Origin: Chitinophaga pinensis
GTDB lineage: Bacteria; Bacteroidota; Bacteroidia; 2-12-FULL-35-15
Reading direction: 5' to 3'
Assembly (NCBI GenBank): GCA_945879015.1
Contig: CAMCUO010000014.1
Location: 1-52,154, forward strand
Length of the DNA: 52,154 nucleotides
The notes below the pieces were generated by a model. It ran no database searches, had not been told where the DNA came from, and saw only the letters and a list, made by a program, of their open reading frames with translations. The position numbers and the translations under genes were made by a program. This document shows, one piece after another, positions 32,725-42,047 of the stretch (position 1 is the first letter of the stretch; each line of letters opens with the position of its first letter).

Positions 32725-34359
32725 ATGAAAAAAATAGCATTAATTATTTTTAGTTTTATTTCTTTGATAAGTTTTGGACAAGAGTATGCTCCAAAGAAAA
32801 ATTTACCCATCATTCCTCTTCCAAGAGAAATAAAAGTTGCTGATGGATTGTTTGTGTTGACTTCACAAACTAAAATTGTAGTTATGGCTGATGGTTTTCA
32901 GCCCGAGATAGATTATTTGAATCATTATTTCAAAACAAATTATGATTTTGAATTAGCCACAACAAAAATTTTACCAACCGATGGGAATTACATCATTTTT
33001 ACTCGTCCCGATTTTGAAGCAGGTTGGAAAGAGAATTATGATTTAACAATTAATGAAAATCACATTTATTTTTTAGCAGAAGGAAATGCAGGTTTGTTTT
33101 ATGCGATGCAAACACTCATTCAGATTTTGCCTTTAGAAAAAACTGCTGAAGTAAAAGTACCTTGTGTACAGATAAAAGATAGTCCACGCTATGAATGGCG
33201 AGGAATGCACTTGGATTGCAGTCGCCATTTTTTTACAAAAGATGAAGTGAAAAAGTACATTGATTATTTGGCTATGTATAAGTTCAATGTTTTTCATTGG
33301 CATTTGGTAGATGATCAAGGTTGGAGAATTGAAATTAGAAAATACCCTTTACTTACAACTGTCGGAGGAAAAAGAAAAGAAACACTGATAGGAAAAACAA
33401 TAAATAAGGATGGGACTGTTTCTGTGGGTGATAAGTTTGATGGAAAAGAATATGGTGGATTTTATACACAAGAAGATGTAAAAGAAATTGTTGCCTACGC
33501 ACAAAGTAAATATATTACTATACTTCCTGAAATAGAAATGCCAGGTCATTCGATAGCCGCGCTTGCGGCCTATCCGCAATTTTCTTGTGCTGGAGGTCCA
33601 TTTGAAACCTTAACTAGATGGGGTGTTTCTGATGATTCCTATTGTGGAGGAAATGATGAGACATTTGTTTTTTTAGAAAATATTTTAGATGAAGTAATGG
33701 CTTTGTTTCCGAGTAAATATATTCACATAGGTGGAGACGAATGTGAGAAAGGTAGATGGAAAACATGTGTGAAATGTCAAAAGAGAATCGCTGATGAAAA
33801 GTTAAAAGACGTTGAACAATTACAAAGTTATTTCATCACACGTATCGAAAAACACGTAAACTCCAAAGGGAAACAAATTATTGGTTGGGATGAAATTTTA
33901 GAAGGTGGATTAGCACCCAATGCTGCATTGATGAGTTGGAGAGGAATTAAAGGTGGAATTGCTGCTGCCAAACAAAAGCATTATGTAGTTATGAGCCCAG
34001 GTAAACCTTGTTACTTCGATCACTATCAATCAAAAGATAAGGCAAAAGAACCCTTGGCAATTGGTGGCTTTAATCCTTTGGATTCAGTTTATTTATATAA
34101 TCCTACTCCCAAAATATTAACCGAAGAAGAAGCAAAATTTATTATGGGTGCACAGGCAAATCTTTGGACAGAATACATTGTTGATTTCAAACAAGTAGAG
34201 TATATGGCTATGCCGCGTATGGCTGCATTATCTGAAGCATTGTGGACTCCCTTAGATAAAAAGAATTTAAAAGATTTTGTTGTGCGATTAAAATTGCATG
34301 CACCTATCTTGGATAAGATGGGTGTGAATTATGCGAAACATTTTAAGAGTATGAAATGA
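32725..34359 (+). CDS. Beta-N-acetylhexosaminidase, GH20
   Basis: The 544-residue enzyme has a signal peptide (residues 1-19), a GH20b N-terminal domain (~25-150) and the catalytic TIM barrel. YEWRGMHLDCSRHFF opens the barrel, HWHLVDDQGWRIEI follows, and the catalytic pair is Asp338-Glu339 in HIGGDECEK. It removes terminal beta-linked GlcNAc or GalNAc through substrate-assisted catalysis, probably in the periplasm or at the surface. Next to glycosylasparaginase and mannosidases it fits trimming of N-glycan antennae or the chitobiose core. It begins 8 bases after the SoxB-like gene, so the two are probably co-transcribed. Confidence 0.94.
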   Translation: MKKIALIIFSFISLISFGQEYAPKKNLPIIPLPREIKVADGLFVLTSQTKIVVMADGFQPEIDYLNHYFKTNYDFELATTKILPTDGNYIIFTRPDFEAGWKENYDLTINENHIYFLAEGNAGLFYAMQTLIQILPLEKTAEVKVPCVQIKDSPRYEWRGMHLDCSRHFFTKDEVKKYIDYLAMYKFNVFHWHLVDDQGWRIEIRKYPLLTTVGGKRKETLIGKTINKDGTVSVGDKFDGKEYGGFYTQEDVKEIVAYAQSKYITILPEIEMPGHSIAALAAYPQFSCAGGPFETLTRWGVSDDSYCGGNDETFVFLENILDEVMALFPSKYIHIGGDECEKGRWKTCVKCQKRIADEKLKDVEQLQSYFITRIEKHVNSKGKQIIGWDEILEGGLAPNAALMSWRGIKGGIAAAKQKHYVVMSPGKPCYFDHYQSKDKAKEPLAIGGFNPLDSVYLYNPTPKILTEEEAKFIMGAQANLWTEYIVDFKQVEYMAMPRMAALSEALWTPLDKKNLKDFVVRLKLHAPILDKMGVNYAKHFKSMK

Positions 34360-34663
34360 TGAATTGAGATTTCATTTTATGACGTCACACTGAGCGTAGT
34401 CGTATTTTATAGTTTATAGGATAGAGGTGGAGATGAGCAAATCCCAAATCAAGTTCGGGATAAATGTCTCTAAGTTTTATAAATATAAAACAATAGACAT
34501 TAAAAAATAAATCCCGCTATGACTACTAAACCTAAGGGGATCTGGATAAACACTTACAAATATGTAAGAAACTACTTGGACAAATGTAAAACAGTTTATA
34601 AATTTTATTGAGTCAGCATTCATTTATTCTTAGAAATCGACCGACTAAAAACCTCGTAACTAT
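34360..34663. other. Gene-poor spacer between GH20 and glycosylasparaginase genes
   Basis: The stretch holds a truncated copy of the 'cgtcacactgagcgtagtcg' repeat (34383-34402) and an ATCCC...GGGAT inverted pair (about 34443-34464). A 30-codon open frame (34519-34611, start MTTKPKGIWINTYKYVRNYL) has no recognisable family and may be chance. I see no terminator or clear promoter. Confidence 0.5.
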
Positions 34664-35659
34664 ATGACTACCAGACGTAATTTTATTAAGACAAGTGCTT
34701 TTGCTTCGGCCGCTCTTTTGGTTAATAAGGCAACTGCAAATGAGGAATCAATGCATACAGATGCTAAAGTGGTTATTGTTAAACCAATTGTTTTATCTAC
34801 CTGGAACTTTGGATTGAACGCAAACGTTGCAGCTTGGGAAGTGTTGAGTAAAAATGGAAGAGCCTTGGATGCGGTTGAAGCGGGAGTAAAAATTCCAGAA
34901 GCTGATCCAACTGAAAGAAGTGTTGGATTTGGTGGTCGACCAGATAGAGATGGAAGGGTAACATTGGATGCTTGTATTATGGATGAAAATGCAAACATCG
35001 GCTCCGTAGCATGTTTAGAGCATATCAAACATCCCATTTCCGTTGCAAGAGCCGTAATGGAAAAAACCCCTCATGTGATGTTGGTTGGTGATGGTGCTTT
35101 GCAATTTGCATTGTCACAAGGATTCAAAAAGGAAAATTTATTAGTAGAAGAATCAGAAAAAGAATGGAAAGAATGGTTGAAGAATAGTAATTATAAACCA
35201 ATTGTGAATATTGAAAATCACGATACAATTGGAATGATTGCATTAGATGCTGATGGAAATTTATCTGGTGCGTGTACAACAAGTGGAATGGCTTTTAAAA
35301 TGCATGGAAGAGTTGGAGATTCTCCAATTATCGGAGCTGGATTGTATGTAGATAACGAAATTGGTGCTGCAACAGCAACGGGTCATGGTGAAGAAGTTAT
35401 TCGTATTGCAGGTTGTCATTTAGTGGTTGAATTCATGCGTCAGGGGAAATCTCCGGAAGATGCATGTAAAGAAGCGGTAAGCAGAGTTGTGAAATTAACT
35501 GCAAATCGAAAAAAGAATTTAAAAGATATACAAGTTGGTTTTATTGCTTTGAATAAAAAAGGAGAATACGGTTCGTATTGTGTGCAGAGTGGATTTAATT
35601 ATGCAGTATACGATGCGAAAGGAAATAATTTAATAAATGCTGATTACCATTTAAAATGA
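34664..35659 (+). CDS. N4-(beta-N-acetylglucosaminyl)-L-asparaginase (glycosylasparaginase)
   Basis: This Ntn hydrolase cuts the GlcNAc-Asn bond left after N-glycan breakdown. The 331-residue precursor has a Tat signal (TTRRNFIKTSAFASAALLV), then ALDAVEAGVKIPEADPTERS near the start of the alpha chain. The autoprocessing site is H186-D187-T188 in ENHDTIGMIALD, the motif known from the Flavobacterium (Elizabethkingia) meningosepticum enzyme. Thr188 becomes the N-terminal nucleophile after self-cleavage. The beta chain keeps GSGMAF-like and ATATGHGEEVIRIAGCHL segments. Neighbouring GH20, GH2 and GH92 genes place it in an N-glycan catabolic locus. Confidence 0.95.
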   Translation: MTTRRNFIKTSAFASAALLVNKATANEESMHTDAKVVIVKPIVLSTWNFGLNANVAAWEVLSKNGRALDAVEAGVKIPEADPTERSVGFGGRPDRDGRVTLDACIMDENANIGSVACLEHIKHPISVARAVMEKTPHVMLVGDGALQFALSQGFKKENLLVEESEKEWKEWLKNSNYKPIVNIENHDTIGMIALDADGNLSGACTTSGMAFKMHGRVGDSPIIGAGLYVDNEIGAATATGHGEEVIRIAGCHLVVEFMRQGKSPEDACKEAVSRVVKLTANRKKNLKDIQVGFIALNKKGEYGSYCVQSGFNYAVYDAKGNNLINADYHLK

Positions 35660-35696
35660 TTTTAGAAAAGAACAATGTTGAATTTAAGCAGGATCA

Positions 35697-35802
35697 ATTC
35701 CCTCTTGGAGAAGGGGGCTAGGGGGATTGATGTTGGTGGGTGTAATTTTAATAGTAAAGCAAAATGTCAATTAGGACAATTCCCCCTTCTCCAAGAGGGA
35801 AT
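35697..35802. repeat. 21-base perfect inverted repeat before cutC
   Basis: The arm at 35697-35717 is the exact reverse complement of 35782-35802. Its core is CCTCTTGGAGAAGGGGG. The left arm continues as CTAGGGGGATTGATGTTGG, matching the element at 30466-30506. The right arm ends seven bases before the cutC ATG. The loop (35718-35781) is gene-free. Confidence 0.85.
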
Positions 35803-35808
35803 AAAAAA

Positions 35809-36477
35809 ATGAAACCAAAACTAGAAATAGCTTGTTTTAATTTAGAATCTGCACTTATTGCTCAGCAAGGTGGAGCCGACAGAATAGAGCTTTGCGATGA
35901 TTTTTCTTGCGGAGGAATAACTCCTAATTACGGAACATTTGAAACTGCCAGAAAATTAATTATTGTCGATTTGTTTGTCATGATTCGTCCTCGCGGTGGA
36001 AATTTTATTTATTCCAATACAGAATTCGAAGAAATGAAAAAAAACATTCTACATTTTAAAAAGATGAACGTGAATGGATTTGTATTTGGAATATTGAATG
36101 ACGATGGTACTGTAAATAAAAATCAAAACAAAGAATTGATTGAATTAGCAAAACCATTGCCTTGTAGTTTTCACAGAGCATTTGATGTTTCTGTTGAGTT
36201 AACTAAAAATTTAGAAGATGTGATTGAATGTGGTTTTAAAACAATACTTACATCTGGACAAACAAAATCAGCATTAGAAGGAATAGAACAACTTATTGAG
36301 TTAATGAAATTATCAAATGGGAGAATAATAATTATGCCAGGAGGCGGAGTTCGTTCATCAAACATTGCATTGCTAAAAGCAAAAGTTCCAACATTTTATT
36401 ATCATTCCTCTGCAATTATAAAAGATGACATTGCAGATCTAGCAGAAGTAAAATTGCTTAAAGAAAAATTATCGTGA
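35809..36477 (+). CDS. cutC: CutC family TIM-barrel protein
   Basis: The ~222-residue protein has the CutC N-terminus KLEIACFNLESALIAQQGGA, then DRIELCDDFSCGGITPNYGT, MIRPRGGNF and the barrel end IIIMPGGGVRSSNI. It was named for copper homeostasis in E. coli, but that role is disputed and its enzyme activity is unknown. I place the start at 35809. An in-frame ATG at 35764 would add MSIRTIPPSPRGNKK, which is only the translated repeat. Its TGA overlaps the GTG of the beta-mannosidase gene by four bases, so the two are translationally coupled. This context suggests a role in sugar or glycan metabolism. Confidence 0.92.
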   Translation: MKPKLEIACFNLESALIAQQGGADRIELCDDFSCGGITPNYGTFETARKLIIVDLFVMIRPRGGNFIYSNTEFEEMKKNILHFKKMNVNGFVFGILNDDGTVNKNQNKELIELAKPLPCSFHRAFDVSVELTKNLEDVIECGFKTILTSGQTKSALEGIEQLIELMKLSNGRIIIMPGGGVRSSNIALLKAKVPTFYYHSSAIIKDDIADLAEVKLLKEKLS

Positions 36478-39074
36478 AGTATCGCTTCCTAAAATATATT
36501 TTACTATTACTTTTCCCTTTAGCTTTAAACGCTAAGGTCTTTGAAAAAAGTTTGAGTAGCGAGAAATGGAAATTTAGAAAGAAAAACGATAAATCTTGGT
36601 TAAAAGCAACAGTTCCAGGTACTGTCCATACGGACTTATTAACTAATAAGAGTATCCCAGATCCATTTTATGGCAACAATGAAAAGCAATTGCAATGGAT
36701 TGAGAATGAAGATTGGGAATACAAAACTACTTTTTCAATTTCTAAAACAGAAATACTTCAATCACATATCGAATTGCAATTTGATGGGCTGGATACTTAC
36801 GCAAAAGTATTTGTGAATGGTAGTTTAGTTCTTGTTGCAGATAACATGTTTCGGAGCTGGAAGGTGGATGTAAAAAAGTATGTCCGAAAAGGGAAAAATA
36901 ATTTGTCTGTTATTTTTGAATCTGCAGTAAGAAGAGGGAAAGAGGAAGCAAAAAAACTCACCTATATTTTGCCTGGAGATGAAAAAGTATTTACCCGAAA
37001 AGCCCAATATCAATATGGTTGGGATTGGGGGCCACGTTTTGTGACTTGCGGAATTTGGAAAGATGTAAAATTGGTTTGTTGGAACGATGCCAGAATATTG
37101 AGTATAAAATCAATTCAAAAAGAATTAAATGATTCGTTAGCTCAATTAGAATTTGTTTGTGAAATTGAAAGTGATGTGGAGGCAAATGCTTTTATGGATA
37201 TTGCAAATGTAGCTGAAGATAACACTGGACAGACTACGACTAAAATTGCTCTAAAAAAAGGAATTCATTCTTACAATTTGTCGTATACTATTAAAAATCC
37301 CAACTTGTGGTGGTGTCGGGGTCTTGGCTTCCCTACATTGTATAATTTCAAAATACATCTTTCTTATGATTCTAAATTTTTAGATGAAGTAGCTTTAGAA
37401 ATCGGTCTCCGCACAATTCAGTTGATTCAAGATAATGATAGTATTGGCAAAAGTTTTTATTTCAAATTAAATGGTGTTCCTGTTTTTATGAAGGGCGCGA
37501 ATTATATTCCTCCCGATAATTTTCTTCCTCGTGTAAAAAAAGAGAAGTATGAAACAATTATTGAAAATGCTGTAGATGCCAATATGAACATGTTACGTGT
37601 ATGGGGTGGTGGTGTATATGCTGATGATGCCTTTTACGATGCCTGCGATAAAAACGGAATTTTAGTTTGGCAGGATTTTATGTTTGCTTGCGCAATGTAT
37701 CCAGGTGATGATCATTTTGTAGAAAATGTTGCAGAAGAAGTAATTGACCAAACGAAACGTTTACGAAACCATCCTTGCATTTCATTGTGGTGTGGAAACA
37801 ATGAAGTAGATGAAGGTTGGAAAAATTGGGGTTGGCAAAAGCAGTATAAATATTCCGAAAAGGATTCTACAACCATTGCACAAAATAATTTTGCCTTGTT
37901 TGATAATTTTATTAAAGACATAGTAAATACTTATGATGGAAGCAGAGCATATTGGCCATCATCACCAAGTATCGGCTGGGGACATAAAGAAAGTCTGCAA
38001 GAAGGTGATTCACATTACTGGGGAGTTTGGTGGGGAATGGAACCTTTTGAAAATTACGAAAAAAAAGTTGGAAGGTTTGTCAGTGAATATGGATTTCAAG
38101 GAATGCCAAGTTTGAATACAATGAATAAATTTGGTGCTTTTGATTCTAAAATTGGTCAAGACAATCCAAGTGTTGCAATTGATTATACCGATGAATATAT
38201 TTTACTGCATCTACAGGATATTGATTCTATTAATTTAAATGCTCATCAGAAGCATCCCACTGGATATAAAACTATTAATACTTATATGGAACGGGATTAT
38301 AAGATTCCTAATAAGTTTGATGATTATATTTATGTGTCACAGCTCCTTCAGGCAAAAGGAATGAAAACTGCTATTGAAGCTCATAGAAGAGCAAAGCCAT
38401 ATTGTATGGGAACATTGTATTGGCAAATGAATGATTGCTGGCCGGTTACATCCTGGAGCTCGGTTGATTATTATAATGCCTGGAAAGCTTCGCATTATCA
38501 GGTGAAGCGTTCTTATGAAGAGGTAATTATTTCTGTTGATGAACAAGAAACCTTTTGTGACATTTATGTTGTATCTGATAAGATGGAAAAACTGGGCGGT
38601 GAATTAAATGTTGAGTTATTTGATTTTAACGGAAAACTTATGTGGTCGAATTCAGTTTTTATTGATGTTGATTCAAATTCGTCCAAAATGGTTTATAGAT
38701 TTTTTATTAATGATTCTCTAAAAAGTATTGATAAGAGTTCGCTTGTGCTAAAGTGTAAATTTATTATGATGGGAAGACATGTTTCAGAAGTCAGGACTTT
38801 GCATTATTTTGTAAAGCCCAAAGACTTAAAATTAGTTAAAGCTGATGTTCAATTCTCTCTTGGCGATGGCTTGTATAGCCAATGCATCACCTTAAAATCA
38901 GATGTTTTAATGAAAGATGTTTGTGTTTTTATTGAAGGAGAATCCATAAATTTAAGTGATAATTATTTTGATTTATTGCCAAACGAACCCAAGACAATTT
39001 ATTTGCCCGCATTTGAATACGTTAAAAATCTCGATAAAAAAGTAAAAATAAAATCATTAATTAATACACAATAA
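36474..39074 (+). CDS. Beta-mannosidase, GH2
   Basis: The 866-residue exported enzyme has a signal peptide (residues 1-20), jelly-roll sugar-binding domain (~25-190, with VPGTVHTDLL and QYGWDWGPRFVTCGIWK), an Ig-like domain and the GH2 TIM barrel (~330-680). The acid/base is Glu444 in WCGNNEVDEGW and the nucleophile Glu538 in FVSEYGFQGMPS. Beta-sandwich domains follow. It removes the single beta-1,4-mannose of the N-glycan core (or mannan-derived mannose). It starts with GTG overlapping the cutC stop codon. The GH92 gene follows after 22 bases. Domain order and length are normal for the family. Confidence 0.93.
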   Translation: MKYRFLKYILLLLFPLALNAKVFEKSLSSEKWKFRKKNDKSWLKATVPGTVHTDLLTNKSIPDPFYGNNEKQLQWIENEDWEYKTTFSISKTEILQSHIELQFDGLDTYAKVFVNGSLVLVADNMFRSWKVDVKKYVRKGKNNLSVIFESAVRRGKEEAKKLTYILPGDEKVFTRKAQYQYGWDWGPRFVTCGIWKDVKLVCWNDARILSIKSIQKELNDSLAQLEFVCEIESDVEANAFMDIANVAEDNTGQTTTKIALKKGIHSYNLSYTIKNPNLWWCRGLGFPTLYNFKIHLSYDSKFLDEVALEIGLRTIQLIQDNDSIGKSFYFKLNGVPVFMKGANYIPPDNFLPRVKKEKYETIIENAVDANMNMLRVWGGGVYADDAFYDACDKNGILVWQDFMFACAMYPGDDHFVENVAEEVIDQTKRLRNHPCISLWCGNNEVDEGWKNWGWQKQYKYSEKDSTTIAQNNFALFDNFIKDIVNTYDGSRAYWPSSPSIGWGHKESLQEGDSHYWGVWWGMEPFENYEKKVGRFVSEYGFQGMPSLNTMNKFGAFDSKIGQDNPSVAIDYTDEYILLHLQDIDSINLNAHQKHPTGYKTINTYMERDYKIPNKFDDYIYVSQLLQAKGMKTAIEAHRRAKPYCMGTLYWQMNDCWPVTSWSSVDYYNAWKASHYQVKRSYEEVIISVDEQETFCDIYVVSDKMEKLGGELNVELFDFNGKLMWSNSVFIDVDSNSSKMVYRFFINDSLKSIDKSSLVLKCKFIMMGRHVSEVRTLHYFVKPKDLKLVKADVQFSLGDGLYSQCITLKSDVLMKDVCVFIEGESINLSDNYFDLLPNEPKTIYLPAFEYVKNLDKKVKIKSLINTQ

Positions 39075-39096
39075 ATTGTGTTGCAAAAATAACAGT

Positions 39097-42024
39097 ATGA
39101 AAAAATGCATCTCCTTTCTTTTGACTTTTAACTTTGGCCTTTTGACTTCTCTGGCTCAACAAAACTATTCTCAATATGTCGACCCAATGATTGGCACAGG
39201 CGGGCACGGGCATACATTTCCCGGAGTAACGGTTCCTTTTGGAATGGTTCAGCTTTCTCCAGACACACGCATTGATGGAAGTTGGGATGGTTGCAGTGGT
39301 TATCATAACAGCGATTCTATTATTTATGGATTTTCTCATACACATTTAAGTGGAACAGGTTGCAGCGATTATGGTGACATAATGTTGATGCCAATGATGG
39401 GATTATCAAGTTGGGATAATAAAATTTATTCCTCTAAATATTCTCACAAAAATGAAAAAGCAAGGGCAGGTTTTTATTCTGTCAAACTAGATGATGATAA
39501 TATTGATGTCGAGTTAACTTCAACAACACGTGTTGGATTTCATAAATATACTTTTAATAAAGATGGAGATGCAAGTATTATTTTAGACTTACTTCACCGC
39601 GATAAAATGTTGGAAGGATTTATTAAAGTAATTGATAATTCTACTATAGAAGGTTCGAGAAGAAGTGAGGCTTGGGCAAAAAGTCAAGTGGTATTTTATA
39701 GAATTTCTTTTTCTAAACCATTTGATAGCAAACAAGTGATGAGTGGTGACAATTATGACTTCAATGCAAATTTTAATTATATAGTAAAAAAAGGCGAATC
39801 CATTTTGGTTAAAGTAGCTATTTCTCCTGTCAGCACAGAAGGCGCAAAAAAGAATATGGATGAAGAACTTCCGGGTTGGAATTTTGAGAAAATTAAAAAA
39901 GATGCAGAGGAATTATGGAACAAAGAGTTGAGTAAGATAGAAGTTACTTCAACTGATAAAGACAAACTAAAAATATTTTATACAGCCTTGTATCATACCA
40001 TGATTCAGCCAAACGTGGCAATGGATGTAGATGGAATGTATCGTGGAAGAGATGATAAGCCTCACAAAGCAGAAGGATTTTCTTACTATTCTGTTTTTTC
40101 ATTGTGGGATACATTCAGAGGAGCCCATCCTTTATATACAATCATTGATCAAAAAAGAACTGCAGATTTCATTAATACGTTTTTAGCACAATACGAACAG
40201 GGAGGAAGATTGCCTGTGTGGGAATTAGCAAGTAACGAAACAGATTGTATGATTGGTTACCACTCCGTAAGTGTGATTGCAGATGCGATGGTAAAAGGTA
40301 TAAAAGGGTTTGATTACGAAAAAGCATTTGCAGCTAGTAAGCATAGTGCTATGTTAGATCATTTAGGATTAAAAGCATACAAACAGAATGGATTTATTGC
40401 AATGGAAGATGAACATGAAAGTGTTTCTAAAACATTGGAATATGCTTATGATGATTGGTGTATTGCCCAAATGGCCTTAATATTAAAAAAAGATAACGAT
40501 TATCAGTATTTTATGAAGCGCTCCCAATCATGGAAAAATGTGTTTGATGCGGAGACCGGTTTTATGCGTCCGAAGAAAAACGGAGGTTGGCTAAGGCCTT
40601 TTGAACCGCGCGAAGTAAATAATAATTTCACAGAAGGAAATTCATGGCAGTATTCTTTTTTTGTTCCTCAGGATGTTTTTGGGTTAATGGATATTATGGG
40701 TGGCAAAGATAAATTTGAGAAAAAATTAGATGATTTGTTTTCTGCACCAATTGCGACCACTGGTCGTGAACAAGCTGATATAACAGGGTTAATTGGGCAG
40801 TATGCTCATGGGAATGAACCTAGTCATCACATGGCTTATTTGTATAATTATATTGATAAAGGGTATAAAACAGAATTCAGAGTACATCAAATATTGAATG
40901 ATTTTTATAAACCTATTCCTGATGGATTAATTGGTAATGAAGATTGTGGACAAATGAGTGCTTGGTATGTGCTTAGTTCAATTGGATTTTATCAGGTTAC
41001 ACCTGGAACTAATAAATATTTATTTGGTTCCCCACTATTTGATGATGTAAAAATTCATTTAGAAAATGGAAAGACCTTTATATTAAAAACTAAAAACTTA
41101 TCAAAAGAAAATTATTACGTTCAGTCAAAAAAATTAGTTAACACAAGTGTGCAGAAACTTTCTGTTAATGCTATATCAATAGATTGGAAGTTTAATTGGA
41201 TAAATTATGGAAGCATATTCTCTGGAAGCATTTTGGAAATTGAGATGGGAAATAAAGCAGTCATTAATACTTCCATAAGTGAAGGTGTTTATGCTTTGAA
41301 AAATTCACCGACTGTTAAAATTATATCTGTGCCAACAATAAATACTTCATCACGAGTATTTGATGATAGTATGTTGGTGGAAATAGAAGCTCCCAATAAA
41401 ATATTTTATTCTATTGAAAATCCTGAGATATCGAAAGTTACATTTAAAGAATATTCAAAACCATTTTATATTAAAACTTCCAAAAATATTTTTGCATACA
41501 GTGATGATGGGAAAACAAAAAGTGATACGATTCAAGGTTTGTTTTACAAACGTCCAAATAATTGGAAAGTTGAAATTCTTTCTAAGTATAGTTCACAGTA
41601 TGATGCAGGAGGAGATCAAGGGTTGATTGATGGTTTGTACGGAGATATAAATTGGAGAAAAGGCGAGTGGCAGGGTTACCAAGCACAGGATTTCGAAGCA
41701 ATAATTGATTTAGGTGAAAAACAAGATCTAAACACATTTAATGCAAGTTTTTTGCAGGATTCCCGCTCTTGGATTTTAATGCCATCAAAAGTGGAGTTTT
41801 ATGCTTCAGCAGATAACACAGAATTTATTTTAATAGCAACAGAAACTCATAAAATTGATCCAAAAGATGAAACGATTCAAATTAGAAATTTTGTTACTAT
41901 TAATCAAAAAGTGAAAGCGCGCTATATAAAAGTGAAAGCATATAATTTTGGAAAACTTCCTGTATGGCACCAAGGAGCTGGTGGCGATGCTTATATTTTT
42001 ATTGATGAAATAACTATAAAATAG
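39097..42024 (+). CDS. GH92 alpha-mannosidase with C-terminal F5/8-type domain
   Basis: The ~975-residue enzyme begins at the ATG at 39097 with signal peptide MKKCISFLLTFNFGLLTSLA. The GH92 core runs to ~740: YVDPMIGTGGHGHTFPGVTV, FSHTHLSGTGCSDYGDI, and the C-terminal block GNEPSHHMAYLYNY with NEDCGQMSAWY. These are calcium-dependent exo-alpha-mannosidases acting on N-glycans. A small beta-sandwich resembling the hexosaminidase C-terminal domain (~745-825) comes next. A discoidin-type F5/8 carbohydrate-binding domain (~835-975) ends the protein. The upstream TTG at 39076 is unlikely. The signal-peptide codons are made of a TTTTGACTTTTAAC-type spacer repeat. Confidence 0.93.
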   Translation: MKKCISFLLTFNFGLLTSLAQQNYSQYVDPMIGTGGHGHTFPGVTVPFGMVQLSPDTRIDGSWDGCSGYHNSDSIIYGFSHTHLSGTGCSDYGDIMLMPMMGLSSWDNKIYSSKYSHKNEKARAGFYSVKLDDDNIDVELTSTTRVGFHKYTFNKDGDASIILDLLHRDKMLEGFIKVIDNSTIEGSRRSEAWAKSQVVFYRISFSKPFDSKQVMSGDNYDFNANFNYIVKKGESILVKVAISPVSTEGAKKNMDEELPGWNFEKIKKDAEELWNKELSKIEVTSTDKDKLKIFYTALYHTMIQPNVAMDVDGMYRGRDDKPHKAEGFSYYSVFSLWDTFRGAHPLYTIIDQKRTADFINTFLAQYEQGGRLPVWELASNETDCMIGYHSVSVIADAMVKGIKGFDYEKAFAASKHSAMLDHLGLKAYKQNGFIAMEDEHESVSKTLEYAYDDWCIAQMALILKKDNDYQYFMKRSQSWKNVFDAETGFMRPKKNGGWLRPFEPREVNNNFTEGNSWQYSFFVPQDVFGLMDIMGGKDKFEKKLDDLFSAPIATTGREQADITGLIGQYAHGNEPSHHMAYLYNYIDKGYKTEFRVHQILNDFYKPIPDGLIGNEDCGQMSAWYVLSSIGFYQVTPGTNKYLFGSPLFDDVKIHLENGKTFILKTKNLSKENYYVQSKKLVNTSVQKLSVNAISIDWKFNWINYGSIFSGSILEIEMGNKAVINTSISEGVYALKNSPTVKIISVPTINTSSRVFDDSMLVEIEAPNKIFYSIENPEISKVTFKEYSKPFYIKTSKNIFAYSDDGKTKSDTIQGLFYKRPNNWKVEILSKYSSQYDAGGDQGLIDGLYGDINWRKGEWQGYQAQDFEAIIDLGEKQDLNTFNASFLQDSRSWILMPSKVEFYASADNTEFILIATETHKIDPKDETIQIRNFVTINQKVKARYIKVKAYNFGKLPVWHQGAGGDAYIFIDEITIK

Positions 42025-42047
42025 TTAGAGGAAGAATTGAGTGAAAA

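Noticed and set aside
34519..34611. 30-codon frame (MTTKPKGIWINTYKYVRNYL...)
   Set aside because: Clean start and stop, but no family, no conserved context and plausible by chance in AT-rich DNA; left as a note in the spacer entry.
35764..35808. Upstream ATG extending cutC by 15 residues
   Set aside because: The extension is translated repeat; CutC conservation starts at MKPKLEIACFN.
39076..39096. TTG start for GH92
   Set aside because: It adds MCCKNNS before a standard signal peptide that starts with ATG at 39097.
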